Assembly: GCA_035527755.1 (NCBI GenBank)
Contig: DATKZX010000002.1
Coordinates: forward strand, 29,277 to 93,276
DNA length: 64,000 nucleotides
Direction of reading: 5' to 3'
Origin: Methanomassiliicoccales archaeon
GTDB taxonomy: Archaea; Thermoplasmatota; Thermoplasmata; Methanomassiliicoccales; UBA472
The notes below the pieces were generated by a model. The model was not told the DNA's origin. It worked only from the letters and a program-made list of their open reading frames with translations, and searched no databases. This document shows, piece after piece, positions 47,403 to 56,375 of the stretch. A program made the translations under genes and the position numbers. Each line of letters opens with the position of its first letter. The first letter of the stretch is position 1.

Positions 47403-48128
47403 TTACAGGAAATAGAAGCGGGACCTGGAGGTAACGCAGACGTTCCCCATCTTCTCCAGGCGGTCCAGGACCCCTGAGTAACGGCGAACCATCATCTTGC
47501 CTTCGTCCGGCAGCTTCTCCCTGAGAAGTTTGACCTCTTCCAAAAGCTTGGCCGCCTCTTCCGCCGAGAATAGCTTCTTGCTACCGACGGAGCTCGGGAC
47601 GCTGGCTATGATAGTGCACCCGTTCTTCTTTGCGATCTCCGGTAAGGCGCTGTTCTCCGGTCCGAAGGTACCCATGCATCCGCGTCCCTCGTCCCAGGAG
47701 AGGACGCACTTGGCGCAGGCCGCACCCATCTCGTCAAAGGAAAGCATGTCCCAGGCGGTAAGCCTGTCGTCCTTGCCTGACCTTTCCATCAAGGCGCTCA
47801 TCCTTTCAGGCGAGACCTTGTCGACCGGGATCCATCCGGTGTATAGTTTCTGGCTCTCCGCCACTAACCGCTGCTTGTCAGCATCCTGCTTGATCTTGTC
47901 CAGATAGAGAGTTTCCATCTCCGGGTCCAAACGGTTCCTCTTTAGAAAGGCCTCCCAGTCATCGCCCATGACCAACTTGGCCTGGCTAATAGGGACCACT
48001 AGATCGAACTCGGCCACATCTTCAAAGCCTGCAACGTCCTTCAAATTCACCTTGAGCAACGTGGACTTGCCCACCTTGCACAAAGCGCTGTCACTGTCAA
48101 CTTCACATATTGCTATAGAAACGCCCAT
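47403..48128 (-). CDS. Hypothetical protein (241 aa)
   Basis: The start at ATG 48128 (MGVSIAICEVD) follows AGAAGGGG; an earlier frame start at 48173 is less likely. The N-terminal ~75 residues look beta-rich (IAICEVDSDSALCKVG, FDLVVPISQAKLVMGDD). Near residue 140 CAKCVLSWDEGRGCMGTFGP has three Cys. The C-terminal half is helical. It is divergent from the MtrA-like gene, so it may belong to the same process. No family is recognised. Confidence 0.55.
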   Translation of the reverse strand: MGVSIAICEVDSDSALCKVGKSTLLKVNLKDVAGFEDVAEFDLVVPISQAKLVMGDDWEAFLKRNRLDPEMETLYLDKIKQDADKQRLVAESQKLYTGWIPVDKVSPERMSALMERSGKDDRLTAWDMLSFDEMGAACAKCVLSWDEGRGCMGTFGPENSALPEIAKKNGCTIIASVPSSVGSKKLFSAEEAAKLLEEVKLLREKLPDEGKMMVRRYSGVLDRLEKMGNVCVTSRSRFYFL

Positions 48129-48295
48129 TTTACCCCTTCTTACCTGTGTTACAAAACGAGTTGTATTTATCAATTATCCTCTTAACAACGAAATTGAATT
48201 CCTAAAAATGCTCATCCATACATTAGCCAGCATATCGACTGAGTTTAAATTTATATATAATTGAAATGAAATACATAGTTAGAAGGATCAACCAT

Positions 48296-49060
48296 ATGCT
48301 GGAAGGAAAATGGCCGATCGCTAGTGGGGATTACGTCCTTGGGAATGACGGATCTCCGGTGGCCGTCCTCATCATCGGCCGGGGGGCGGTGGACGTACCT
48401 TCGGACCTTTTCTGCATCAAGGGAATATTAAAGACGGAGAACATAGGATTGGAGAAGGTCATCGCCAACATCATCTCTCTACCTAGTATCCGAGTTCTAA
48501 TAATGTGCGGACGGGAGGAGTTCGGTCACTTCCCAGGGGACGCCATACGAGCCTTGATGGAAAATGGCATCGATGAGCATCACCGCATAATCGGGACCAA
48601 GGCGGCCATACCTTTTTTGTGCGACCTGCCGCCCCAGGCGGTGGAGAGGTTCCAGGAACAGATCGAGATCGTGGACCTCTTAGACTCCTCCCAGGTAAAT
48701 GAGCTGGTGGAGTTCGATCCCATTTACGAGTTCGATGAAGCTAGCGGGAAAAAGCTCATACAGGTATTGGAGGAGCTGCGTTCCCGGAAGTTCTCCCCCT
48801 TCCCGGCCGAACCATTGATCATAAGGGCCAAGGCGTTCAGCGGGGAGAGCGGCCGGATAGCTAAACAGCTCCATCTTGCCTCGGACGATTTCATTTCACC
48901 TATGCTTCGCATGCCCTCCGACGGGCTGAACACCGGTATGGGCATGGTATTGGTCTCCGAGGAGTTCGGTGTGGTCATAGAACCGCTCCAAGGAAGAGTG
49001 TTGACAGTTCCCTCGGTCGAATTTTCCCTTAGACTGAGGACGTATCTTACGGGGGTATGA
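48296..49060 (+). CDS. Soluble MtrA-like corrinoid-binding protein (254 aa)
   Basis: I set the start at ATG 48296 (MLEGKWPIASGDYVLG), which has AGAAGGA upstream and suits a TATATATA box at 48251-48260; the frame opens at 48266. The domain matches MtrA, the corrinoid subunit of methyl-H4MPT:CoM methyltransferase: WPIASGDYVLG, KTENIGLEKVIANIISLPSIRVLIMCG and FGHFPGDAI, whose His (near 78) matches the MtrA cobalt-ligand His. The C-terminus is a DUF4346-like domain with no membrane helix, unlike true MtrA. It is one base upstream of an MtrH-like gene, with none of the other Mtr subunits here. Confidence 0.85.
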   Translation: MLEGKWPIASGDYVLGNDGSPVAVLIIGRGAVDVPSDLFCIKGILKTENIGLEKVIANIISLPSIRVLIMCGREEFGHFPGDAIRALMENGIDEHHRIIGTKAAIPFLCDLPPQAVERFQEQIEIVDLLDSSQVNELVEFDPIYEFDEASGKKLIQVLEELRSRKFSPFPAEPLIIRAKAFSGESGRIAKQLHLASDDFISPMLRMPSDGLNTGMGMVLVSEEFGVVIEPLQGRVLTVPSVEFSLRLRTYLTGV

Positions 49061-49061
49061 C

Positions 49062-49946
49062 ATGTTCAAGTTCCAGACAACGCAGAGAAAGGCATGCATC
49101 GGTGGAACGGAGTTCGGAGGGCAACCGGGCCAGAGGCGAACGGTCATGGTCGGTTCATTGTTCTACCCCCGGCACTCGGTCGTTCTGGACCCTCGCACCG
49201 GGGCTTTGGACCATCATAAATTAACAGAAAGGTTGCACCAGTACCGTAAAGTGATCGAGAGCTGCGAATGCCCGTCCGCCCTCATGCTGTACGCTGAGAA
49301 CGAGACGGCGGCCAGGAATTATCTGGAGGCGGTATGCGACATCGTTCCTGGTCCGTTGTTCGTGGATTCCGGCAGTTCCGATGTCCGCATCTCTTTCCTG
49401 AGGCATGCTGAGGAAATGGGGTTGCGGGACCGAGTGGTTTACAACACCATCAACGCCGGCCTCTCCGCGGAAGAGAAGAGTATGCTCGAAAAAGCTCCAC
49501 CGAAGCACGCGGTTGTCCTGGCCTTCAATCCCCGCAGTGATGATGTCAAGGGACGCATCTACATGCTGGAAAGTGGGGACGACCTTCTACCGCAAGGTCT
49601 GCTGGAGACGGCCGAGGGCCTGGGAATAGACAATCTGCTACTGGACGTGGCGGTAACGTCGCCGCAACAGAACGCTGGATCGGCCTTGCGGGCGATAATG
49701 GTGGCCAAGGCTAAATGGGGACTGCCCTGCGGCTGCGCCCTGCACAACGCCGTGGAGTGCTTGGACCTGAGCGATATGACCGATGCCAAGGAGGCCATGC
49801 GCCATGTGGACAGTTCGGCGGTGGCCTTGAGCATGATGGCGGGAGCGGATTACGTGGTCTACGGCCCGCTGGAATATGCTAAAAGGGTGATGCCGGTGGC
49901 CGCCTTCGCCGACCTGATGCTGAGCCAATCGGTGGCTGACATCTAG
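49062..49946 (+). CDS. MtrH-like methyltransferase subunit (294 aa)
   Basis: The N-terminal QRKACIGGTEFGGQPGQRRTVMVGSLFY, GPLFVDSGSSDVRISFLRHAEEMGLRDRVVYNTINAGL, VLAFNPRSDDVKGRI and NNLLLDVAVTSP-like segments match MtrH, a TIM-barrel methyltransferase that moves a methyl group from methyl-H4MPT to the MtrA corrinoid. MtrH-family members in bacteria act on THF (MtgA). Coupled to the MtrA-like gene; its stop overlaps the convergent metallo-beta-lactamase gene by four bases. The methyl donor or acceptor here is unknown. Confidence 0.88.
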   Translation: MFKFQTTQRKACIGGTEFGGQPGQRRTVMVGSLFYPRHSVVLDPRTGALDHHKLTERLHQYRKVIESCECPSALMLYAENETAARNYLEAVCDIVPGPLFVDSGSSDVRISFLRHAEEMGLRDRVVYNTINAGLSAEEKSMLEKAPPKHAVVLAFNPRSDDVKGRIYMLESGDDLLPQGLLETAEGLGIDNLLLDVAVTSPQQNAGSALRAIMVAKAKWGLPCGCALHNAVECLDLSDMTDAKEAMRHVDSSAVALSMMAGADYVVYGPLEYAKRVMPVAAFADLMLSQSVADI

Positions 49947-50788
49947 ATGTCGATGTAACAGCCCGTACCGAAGAGCTCAAAGCCGGGGAAACGGTCGGAG
50001 AACATCTTGGTGGCCTGGAAGCCGGTACAGTGCATCGGGACCACCTTCTCTACCCCCAGCTTCTTCAGTCCGTCCATGGTCTTCAACAATGTTTCCGGTG
50101 AACCTTGGGATAGGTGGAAACCGCCCATCACCATGTACAATTTACGTTCGCTTCTTTTTCTGACCTGGGACAATATGTTCACGACCCCGGCGTGACCGCA
50201 GCCTGTAACGACGATCAATCCTTTTCGGGTGGAGAGGACCAGCGCCTGCTCTTCCAGGATGTGGTCCGGCATCATAGCTCCCTCTCGCTCCAACATGAAG
50301 GTCGATGGGACCTCGAAACTGTTGGTGCGCAATACCTCACCGGTGGTGCTGATCCCAGAGACCAGTTCTTTCGGTCCGTTCTCGTAGATAGGAGGGTGTT
50401 CTTTCAGAAGGGATAGCAGTTCGGTCGATGGACCGATCTCTCTTGTATTCCCGGAAGCGGAATAGAAACGTTGCCCTTTGAAAGTGCTTGAATGGGCATA
50501 GCAGGGGACCCCGGCCTTCAACAGCAACGGCAATCCGCCCAGATGATCATAGTGACCGTGGGTGATGAACACCGCATCCAGCTCTTCCGGCCTAATGCCC
50601 AGCACACCCAGGTTGTGCGAGAACACCTGTTCCGATGAACCGGTGTCCATGATCACCTTCTTCCCATCATTGTTCTCGATGAGCATGGACAGCCCATGTT
50701 CGGATATGAATTTGCCAGGCGCCTTCTGCACTGAACGAGAATTACCACTCGATCCAGTGCAATTGTCTACTACGCACGTGATACGCAA
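49943..50788 (-). CDS. Metallo-beta-lactamase protein of the MJ0301 type (281 aa)
   Basis: The metal site ITHGHYDHLGG (HxHxDH) is near residue 78, with TGCGHAGVVN and MGGFHLS later as further His ligands. The start ITCVVDNCTGSSG and the HGLSMLIE region fit the subgroup that includes archaeal 7,8-dihydropterin-6-yl-methyl-4-(beta-D-ribofuranosyl)aminobenzene 5'-phosphate synthase, the methanopterin pathway enzyme. That assignment is tentative because the family contains other hydrolases. It is expressed with ramA, which it follows by one base, and is convergent with mtrH-like. Confidence 0.75.
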   Translation of the reverse strand: MRITCVVDNCTGSSGNSRSVQKAPGKFISEHGLSMLIENNDGKKVIMDTGSSEQVFSHNLGVLGIRPEELDAVFITHGHYDHLGGLPLLLKAGVPCYAHSSTFKGQRFYSASGNTREIGPSTELLSLLKEHPPIYENGPKELVSGISTTGEVLRTNSFEVPSTFMLEREGAMMPDHILEEQALVLSTRKGLIVVTGCGHAGVVNILSQVRKRSERKLYMVMGGFHLSQGSPETLLKTMDGLKKLGVEKVVPMHCTGFQATKMFSDRFPGFELFGTGCYIDI

Positions 50789-52438
50789 TTAGGCGTCCTC
50801 TCCTTTTCTTACGATCTTAAATTCGCTGAAATTGTAGACGTCCTCTGGACAGGCCGCCTGGCACTTCTTGCATGCCGTCCCCAGACAATGCTCGGTGTTG
50901 ATCCTGACCTGGAACTTCTTTTCTCCGATCTTTGATACTTGCAGGGCACACTCTGGACACGCTTTTTGGCACTTCTTGCAGCCGATGCATCCTTCGAACG
51001 ATCCTACGAGGAACACACCGACATCGTCCAGGGTCTTTAGACCCTGGGCGCCGATGACCGGGATATCCGAAACGACCAGGCGGATGGTCTCGCTCGGGCG
51101 CTTGATCTCCGGCAGCGGGCGCAGACCGGAGAACTGGATCATCTCGTTGTACATCTCAAGGGACATGCCCTCGGTCCAGTAGGCGATCTCGTTCACGTAC
51201 ATGTCCTCGAAGATCTTGCTGGTGGCGAACATGATGTGCTTGCTGGCGATGGAATTGGCCACGTCCTGCATGCGATCCAGACCATCATCGTCAACCAGGA
51301 TATCGTAGGACATCATCAGTGAGGTGTTCCCGGCCTGCACGGTCTTGTCCAGGACCCTGGGGATCAATCCCACGGTCTGGGCCTTCAAAGGGTCCACATA
51401 TGTGCCGGAGGCGCCAGCCATATACATGGTCCTGACACCGAAGTCATCTATGCCCACTTCCTCGATCAGGGTGCGGTGACCGGCGCGGATGGCTCCGAAG
51501 GCCTTTCCGGCTTCGCGGACGTCCTCTTCTCCGAAGTAAATGCCGTTCGTAAGGTGGATGCGGCGATCGGGGGTCTCGATGTAGGGCAACTTGATGATGC
51601 CAGCCTCCAGACCCATGGCCATTGCGGCTACGACGCCAGTACCGGTTATGCCCCGGGCGACCACACCGTCAAGCCGGCTCTCCGCACCGTTCCTTGGATC
51701 GACTATGGAGGATTTGATAGGGTGCAGTTTGTCGCTGAGGACCATATTGTACCAGCGGCCGTCGTCGGTAGGTATTACATCGGAAATGGCCTGCGGTGCG
51801 GCCAGCATGCCGAACTGGATGGATTGCCCTTCCATGGCTGGCCCGGCGGCGGCGCTGCCGGTGTACAGCTCACCATTATGGAACAGCCCCATTTCGGCGT
51901 TGGTGCCGTAGTCTGTCACCATGCAGGTCTCCTTCTTGTCCATGAGACCGGTCTTCATGATCATAGCCAATGCATCGGCGCCGATCTCGTGGCGTATGGA
52001 CGGAGGAATGCGCACCTCAGCGGTTCGCCTGACCGAATTCATACCCAGCTCCTCGGCTTTGATAGAATGGGCCTTTCGTTCCGGGACCTTGACGTTCAAT
52101 CTTTTCAATATCGATTGCCCGGCGAAGGCCAGGTCCCGTATCTCGATGTTCTCGAACATAGACATCTGGGCCGGATTTCCGCATACCGATACTCGAGCGA
52201 TCTCCTCGGGCTTGGCTCCCAGGGTAGAAATAAGCTTGTCGACCGTCTCAATGACTATCCGGTGCCCCACCTCGGAACCGTTCTCTAACCAGAAGTGGAG
52301 ATGGTCCATAATGTTGGCACCCGGTAGGGGATGCCTCATTGTTATGGCCGTGGCCAGAATCTTGCCTTTCCTATCCAGATCGACCAGGTGACCCCGGTAA
52401 CCGCTAGTTCCCAAGTCGAGCGCTACTCCCAATGCCAT
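50789..52438 (-). CDS. ramA: Corrinoid activation protein, RamA type (549 aa)
   Basis: An ASKHA-fold DUF4445 domain (VALDLGTSGYRGHLVDL, TDYGTNAEMGL, AAAGPAMEG and YMAGASGTYVD) is followed by two C-terminal ferredoxin motifs (CIGCKKCQKACP near 485 and CLGTACKKCQAACP near 520). That is the arrangement of RamA, which uses ATP to reduce Co(II) corrinoid proteins back to the active Co(I) state. Targets could be the MtrA-like protein, the orphan corrinoid protein at 60813-61448, or corrinoid proteins elsewhere. Confidence 0.93.
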   Translation of the reverse strand: MALGVALDLGTSGYRGHLVDLDRKGKILATAITMRHPLPGANIMDHLHFWLENGSEVGHRIVIETVDKLISTLGAKPEEIARVSVCGNPAQMSMFENIEIRDLAFAGQSILKRLNVKVPERKAHSIKAEELGMNSVRRTAEVRIPPSIRHEIGADALAMIMKTGLMDKKETCMVTDYGTNAEMGLFHNGELYTGSAAAGPAMEGQSIQFGMLAAPQAISDVIPTDDGRWYNMVLSDKLHPIKSSIVDPRNGAESRLDGVVARGITGTGVVAAMAMGLEAGIIKLPYIETPDRRIHLTNGIYFGEEDVREAGKAFGAIRAGHRTLIEEVGIDDFGVRTMYMAGASGTYVDPLKAQTVGLIPRVLDKTVQAGNTSLMMSYDILVDDDGLDRMQDVANSIASKHIMFATSKIFEDMYVNEIAYWTEGMSLEMYNEMIQFSGLRPLPEIKRPSETIRLVVSDIPVIGAQGLKTLDDVGVFLVGSFEGCIGCKKCQKACPECALQVSKIGEKKFQVRINTEHCLGTACKKCQAACPEDVYNFSEFKIVRKGEDA

Positions 52439-52582
52439 GGAAAACCTCGGAGAGGGAATGACATCGCCTCATTATTAATACTGTTCCCGAAACAATCGCC
52501 TATTTATTTGTCCAGTAGCTCCATTTTAAACGCCGATGAACGTATTATACGGGACAACGGAATTATAGTGAAAAGGACGTTA

Positions 52583-53266
52583 ATGCCTAGTTGTGATTTA
52601 ATGAGAATCGCCCAGGTGACCGGATTCTTGGGGAGCGGAAAGACCACCTTTCTTATCGAGGTGGCCAAAGAGCTGAATTCAAGAGGTTTGAAGGTAGCGA
52701 CCATAGTCAACGATGTTGGTCATATCAACGTGGACCGCAAGTGCATGGAGATACATGGCATAGACACCATGGAGATATCTGGAGGGTGCATATGCTGTGA
52801 AGTGCAGGGTACGTTGACGACCACCGTCACAAACATCTATATGAGCTTCCACCCGGACGTCATTTTAGTAGAGCCGACCGGTGTGGCCATACCGTTAGGC
52901 CTCAAACAGGCCGCGGCGGAGACGGTGAAAAAGATGCCGAAGATACTGGAACAATCACCCATCGTCACCTTTGTCGACGCTCTGCGCATCGATAAGCTGA
53001 TGAACAATGTGCGTCGGTTGGTGGAGACCCAGATAATCGAGGCGGACGCGGTGTTGATCAATAAGGTCGATGCCGTCGACGAGGACCGACTGGACCGGGT
53101 GACCAAGATGGTGAGAGAACTGAATGCAGAGGTCCAATTGTACTATGGCTCCGCTCGCACCGGAAAGGGGGTCAAGGAGATAGCCGACATCATGGTCAAC
53201 GGTAAAGCGGTGATATACGACCTACATGACGCTGAGAAACGCTTTGATCGGAAATACGGAGAGTGA
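52583..53266 (+). CDS. G3E-family GTPase, short CobW/HypB type (227 aa)
   Basis: The start is ATG 52583 (or 52601); earlier frame start at 52331 runs through the ramA gene and is not credible. Motifs: Walker A GFLGSGKTT near residue 15, the CobW metal motif GGCICCEVQ near residue 70, and NKVD (INKVDAVDED) near residue 150. It lacks the CobW C-terminal domain. G3E GTPases insert metals or cofactors; between ramA and MT2 genes it may load cobalt/corrinoid or act in reactivation. It overlaps the next gene. Confidence 0.85.
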   Translation: MPSCDLMRIAQVTGFLGSGKTTFLIEVAKELNSRGLKVATIVNDVGHINVDRKCMEIHGIDTMEISGGCICCEVQGTLTTTVTNIYMSFHPDVILVEPTGVAIPLGLKQAAAETVKKMPKILEQSPIVTFVDALRIDKLMNNVRRLVETQIIEADAVLINKVDAVDEDRLDRVTKMVRELNAEVQLYYGSARTGKGVKEIADIMVNGKAVIYDLHDAEKRFDRKYGE

Positions 53267-53724
53267 TGTGTGTGGACCAGAAATCAAGGGAACTGCTGAC
53301 ACACCGGGCCACGGACGAGCTGGGTAAGTTCTCTGTGTGGGTACGACTTTACATCGCCGATCCGTTGAGCAGTGAACAATCCGAGGGCATGGTGGTCGAC
53401 CTGATGAACGAGATCACCACGGAGTGCTTCCGACAGGGTGCGGACATGATAGGACATGTCAAATCGTTCCTGACCGCGGAAGGCGGCAAGACCATTAACG
53501 TAAGCCTGATCGACATGGATATCGGACCGACCGTTCAGAACCGATTCGATGGAACGATGATGACACGTGGGGAGCTCATCGTCCACGTCATCGTGCATGG
53601 TATGTGGGACCCGGAGGTCCGGGAGACATCCCTGAACATAACCAAGGAGTTCATGGCCGAAAGGGGCATTGAATACGAGATCATCAACGATTTCTTCGAG
53701 AAGGAGAAGAGGGTGAAGGACTAG
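53266..53724 (+). CDS. Hypothetical protein coupled to the G3E GTPase (152 aa)
   Basis: The frame may start at GTG 53263 or ATG 53266, overlapping the GTPase stop. The protein is a small alpha/beta domain with WVRLYIADPLSSEQSEGMVVDLMNEITTECFRQGADMIGHVKSFLTAEGGKTINVSLIDM and VHVIVHGMW. The double-stranded-sheet, helix, His/Glu-rich pattern suggests a metal- or ligand-binding partner of the GTPase. I do not recognise a named family. Confidence 0.65.
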   Translation: MCVDQKSRELLTHRATDELGKFSVWVRLYIADPLSSEQSEGMVVDLMNEITTECFRQGADMIGHVKSFLTAEGGKTINVSLIDMDIGPTVQNRFDGTMMTRGELIVHVIVHGMWDPEVRETSLNITKEFMAERGIEYEIINDFFEKEKRVKD

Positions 53725-53769
53725 GTCGGCCCATTCGAGCTACCTTTTAATTCATACATCGCCTAAGAT

Positions 53770-54822
53770 ATGCTTATGACGCCCAAAGAAAGGTTCGAGG
53801 GAGCTATATCGCTTTTACCAGTGGACCGCCCGCCGATGATGTATCAGCATCTGGGGGCGGCCAAGACGGTCCTGTCCGCGGCAGGGCTCACTATGCGGCA
53901 GGGCTTCCACGACCCCGAGATCTTCGCTCGCATCGCCATCTTAGCGCAGAGGATCACCGGCTTCGACAACGTCATGGCCGGTTGGGGCGACATATTGGTC
54001 GAGGCACGGGCTCACGGCACTCAGTGGATGTGGCCGGAGCGGGACTTCTACCCCAGGGTTGAAAAGTACGCCGTAATGTCGCCGGCAGATGTAGATAAGG
54101 TTCACCCTGTGGACCCCATGAGGGACGAGTACTGGTCTGTTCCACTTAAGGCCGCGGGGATCATGAACGAGCGGGTCGGGAACGAAGTGGCGGTCCTGGG
54201 GTGCATAAATTCGCCGATGCTCATCGTCAGCGAGATCATGGGGTTGGAGGGTCTGCTCATGGCGACCATCACCGATCCGGACGTGGTGGACCAGCTTCTC
54301 GGGGTTGTGATAGAGTCCACTAAAGCATACTCGGAGCATCTGGCCGGCATGGGCGTCACCACGGTCTTTGTGGAGAACGGCACCGCCGGATTGGAGACCA
54401 ATTCACAGGAGAACATCGAACGGTTCGACCTGTGTAATCTGAAAAAGGCCATCGATCATTTTCACCATCATGGAATTAAGGTCATTGCCCATAATTGCGC
54501 TGCAAAACCCTACCTGGACGGTTATCCAGGCGTTGGTGCGGACGCTGTACATTTCCACCTGACGGCCGTGGACAAGAACGAAGTGTTCTCCAAGCTTAAG
54601 GGGCGCACCGCGGTCATGGCCGGTATCGACCATATGTTCCTGCTGTTCAAGGGTACGCCCCAGGAGATCGATCGAGAGGTAGCTGACATCGTGAAGACAT
54701 GGGGGGACGGGGCGGGGCTCATGATCAGCCCGGGCTGTGAGATGCCGTTCAAGACCCCGATGGACAATATAGTCGCATTTCGAGAGGCGGTCGCTCGGCA
54801 CGGAACTGCCTCGAATCGTTGA
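53770..54822 (+). CDS. Methylcobamide:CoM methyltransferase, MtaA/MtbA family (350 aa)
   Basis: A UroD-fold methyltransferase with PKERFEGAISLLPVDRPPMMYQ, FDNVMAGWGDILVEARAHGTQWMWPE and the Zn-thiolate site: HNCAAKPY (H-x-C, near residue 241) with SPGCEMPF near 325. This HxC...C site activates coenzyme M to accept a methyl group from a methyl-corrinoid protein (MT2 reaction). The paralogue at 55003-56025 is next. Which corrinoid protein each serves cannot be told. Confidence 0.85.
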   Translation: MLMTPKERFEGAISLLPVDRPPMMYQHLGAAKTVLSAAGLTMRQGFHDPEIFARIAILAQRITGFDNVMAGWGDILVEARAHGTQWMWPERDFYPRVEKYAVMSPADVDKVHPVDPMRDEYWSVPLKAAGIMNERVGNEVAVLGCINSPMLIVSEIMGLEGLLMATITDPDVVDQLLGVVIESTKAYSEHLAGMGVTTVFVENGTAGLETNSQENIERFDLCNLKKAIDHFHHHGIKVIAHNCAAKPYLDGYPGVGADAVHFHLTAVDKNEVFSKLKGRTAVMAGIDHMFLLFKGTPQEIDREVADIVKTWGDGAGLMISPGCEMPFKTPMDNIVAFREAVARHGTASNR

Positions 54823-55002
54823 TGATCGTTGGTTGAACATTTGTTAATTTATTTACAATTGTTTCACATGGAAGACCATGAGCCAGATTATTATTATTAA
54901 CCGGTGTTAAAGGATGATTGTTGTGAAGAACACCCCGATACATTAATGTACGGTAAAATTGATACTCGGGACAGGTCCGATTCCAACTGGATTATAGGGG
55001 GA

Positions 55003-56025
55003 ATGAATTTGTCTACAAATATGACTCCAAGGGACAGAGTACTAGATGCATTGAAGGGCAAGCAACATGACAGGCCGCCGGTCGCGGTCTTCACCCAGAG
55101 CGCCACGATGGGACAGATGGATGCGCTCGGTGTCAGCTGGCCAGAAGCACACTACGACGTTGACATGATGGTCAAGTTGGGTGCGGGACAGGCCACGGTA
55201 TTCGGGTTCGAGGCCGTCAGGGCCCCGTTCTGCTTGACCGCCGAGGCCGAGAGCATGGGATTGACATGTGACAAGGGGCGCAAGGACAGGACCCCGATGC
55301 TTAAGGGACACCCCTATGCGATCGAGGACGAGCCCACCATTATGCCCGTAGATCAGTTCCTGAAGAGCGGCCGTGCCGCCATCGCCCAGCAGGCCATCAC
55401 CAAGATGAAGGCCCTGTACGGCGCCGAATATCCGATCATCGCCGGGAACACTGGACCGTTCACCCTGGCAGGACACATGGTCAGTACCGAGAACCTCGTG
55501 CTGTACATCATGGTCGAGCCAGAACTGGTGCACAAGTGGGTCAAGGCCGTCAACGTCATATGCAAGGGATATTCCCAGGCATTGGCCGACGCCGGAGCCG
55601 ACGTAGTGCAGATGTCCGAGCCGTCCGCCAGCACAGACCTGCTGTCCCCGGACATGTTCAACGAGTACGCAGGTACATACTTGGCCGATAGCCTGGCCCC
55701 AGTGAAGGGCGCTACTGGCGTTCTGCACATCTGCGGTAACACCACCGATATCCTGAACAACATGATCAACACTGGATGCAAGGCTCTGTCTGTTGAGGAG
55801 AAGGTCGTTCCGGAAGAGGGTGTCAAGATCGTCAACAAGCGTGCCGTCCTGATCGGTAACGTCGGTGTGGTCAACCCGCTTCTGCAGGGTACCCCGGCTG
55901 ATGTCTTGGCTCACGGAAAGCGCTGCGCTGCCGCCGGCTTCGACATCGTCTCGCCTGGATGCGGCCTCTCCGCCCTGATAAAGGACGAGAACCTGGCTGC
56001 GCTGGTCAAGGCCGTAAAGGGCTAA
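55003..56025 (+). CDS. mtbA: Methylcobamide:CoM methyltransferase, MtbA-like (340 aa)
   Basis: The start at ATG 55003 (MNLSTNMTPRDRVLDALKG) follows AGGGGGA; the upstream frame extension is not supported. The protein has RPPVAVFTQSATMGQMDALGVSWPEAHYD, GNTGPFTLAGHM and the Zn site HICGNT (near residue 240) with SPGCGLS near 315. It is closer in pattern to MtbA (methylamine pathways) than the neighbour at 53770. It transfers methyl groups from methyl-corrinoid to CoM, feeding MCR. A GGGC/GCCC hairpin terminator follows. Confidence 0.85.
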   Translation: MNLSTNMTPRDRVLDALKGKQHDRPPVAVFTQSATMGQMDALGVSWPEAHYDVDMMVKLGAGQATVFGFEAVRAPFCLTAEAESMGLTCDKGRKDRTPMLKGHPYAIEDEPTIMPVDQFLKSGRAAIAQQAITKMKALYGAEYPIIAGNTGPFTLAGHMVSTENLVLYIMVEPELVHKWVKAVNVICKGYSQALADAGADVVQMSEPSASTDLLSPDMFNEYAGTYLADSLAPVKGATGVLHICGNTTDILNNMINTGCKALSVEEKVVPEEGVKIVNKRAVLIGNVGVVNPLLQGTPADVLAHGKRCAAAGFDIVSPGCGLSALIKDENLAALVKAVKG

Positions 56026-56056
56026 AAGCCCAACCCTTTTCTTTTTTTTTATTTTT
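56019..56056 (+). terminator. Hairpin plus T-rich terminator of mtbA
   Basis: GGGC (56019-56022) pairs with GCCC (56028-56031) around TAAAA, followed by CTTTTC and a long T-run (56042-56056). Confidence 0.65.
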
Positions 56057-56375
56057 TCTAACTTCTGTGATCAAGAAATATCGTTTATCGAACTGTTAAA
56101 ACGAATAGCAAAAATAGTGCTCCTTCGCCTTGATCATATAAAGACGATGTATCGAGTGATCTTCATATGTGAGCTGCCGCTCACCGCACCTGCCATTATA
56201 CCAAAGGTCCTCAAATGGCACATTTGGAAGATCTTGTCAGCAGGGTCTTCAAAAACTAGATAGATTGATAGGATGTGTTTTAGCGACCCATGTTTGAATG
56301 ATGAGCCCCGTCGTTGTGGAAACGCGGTTTGTCACCGGTTCCCGGAGGATGGGGCAAGGATCGTGACGAGGACGC
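56057..56375. other. Intergenic region without a supported gene
   Basis: About 320 bases separate the mtbA terminator from the convergent HyuA-type gene stop. A 38-codon frame starting at ATG 56146 is present but has no clear ribosome-binding site or family match. No tRNA, palindrome or CRISPR-like repeat was seen. Confidence 0.4.

Noticed and set aside
48266..48298. MtrA-like start at ATG 48266
   Set aside because: It lies only six bases from the TATA-like box at 48251-48260, too close for a transcript start upstream of it; the next in-frame ATG (48296) has a ribosome-binding site. The upstream start cannot be fully excluded.
52331..53266. Long version of the G3E GTPase frame
   Set aside because: The first ~80 codons overlap the antisense of ramA and contain no GTPase sequence. 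The Walker A region fits a start at 52583 or 52601.
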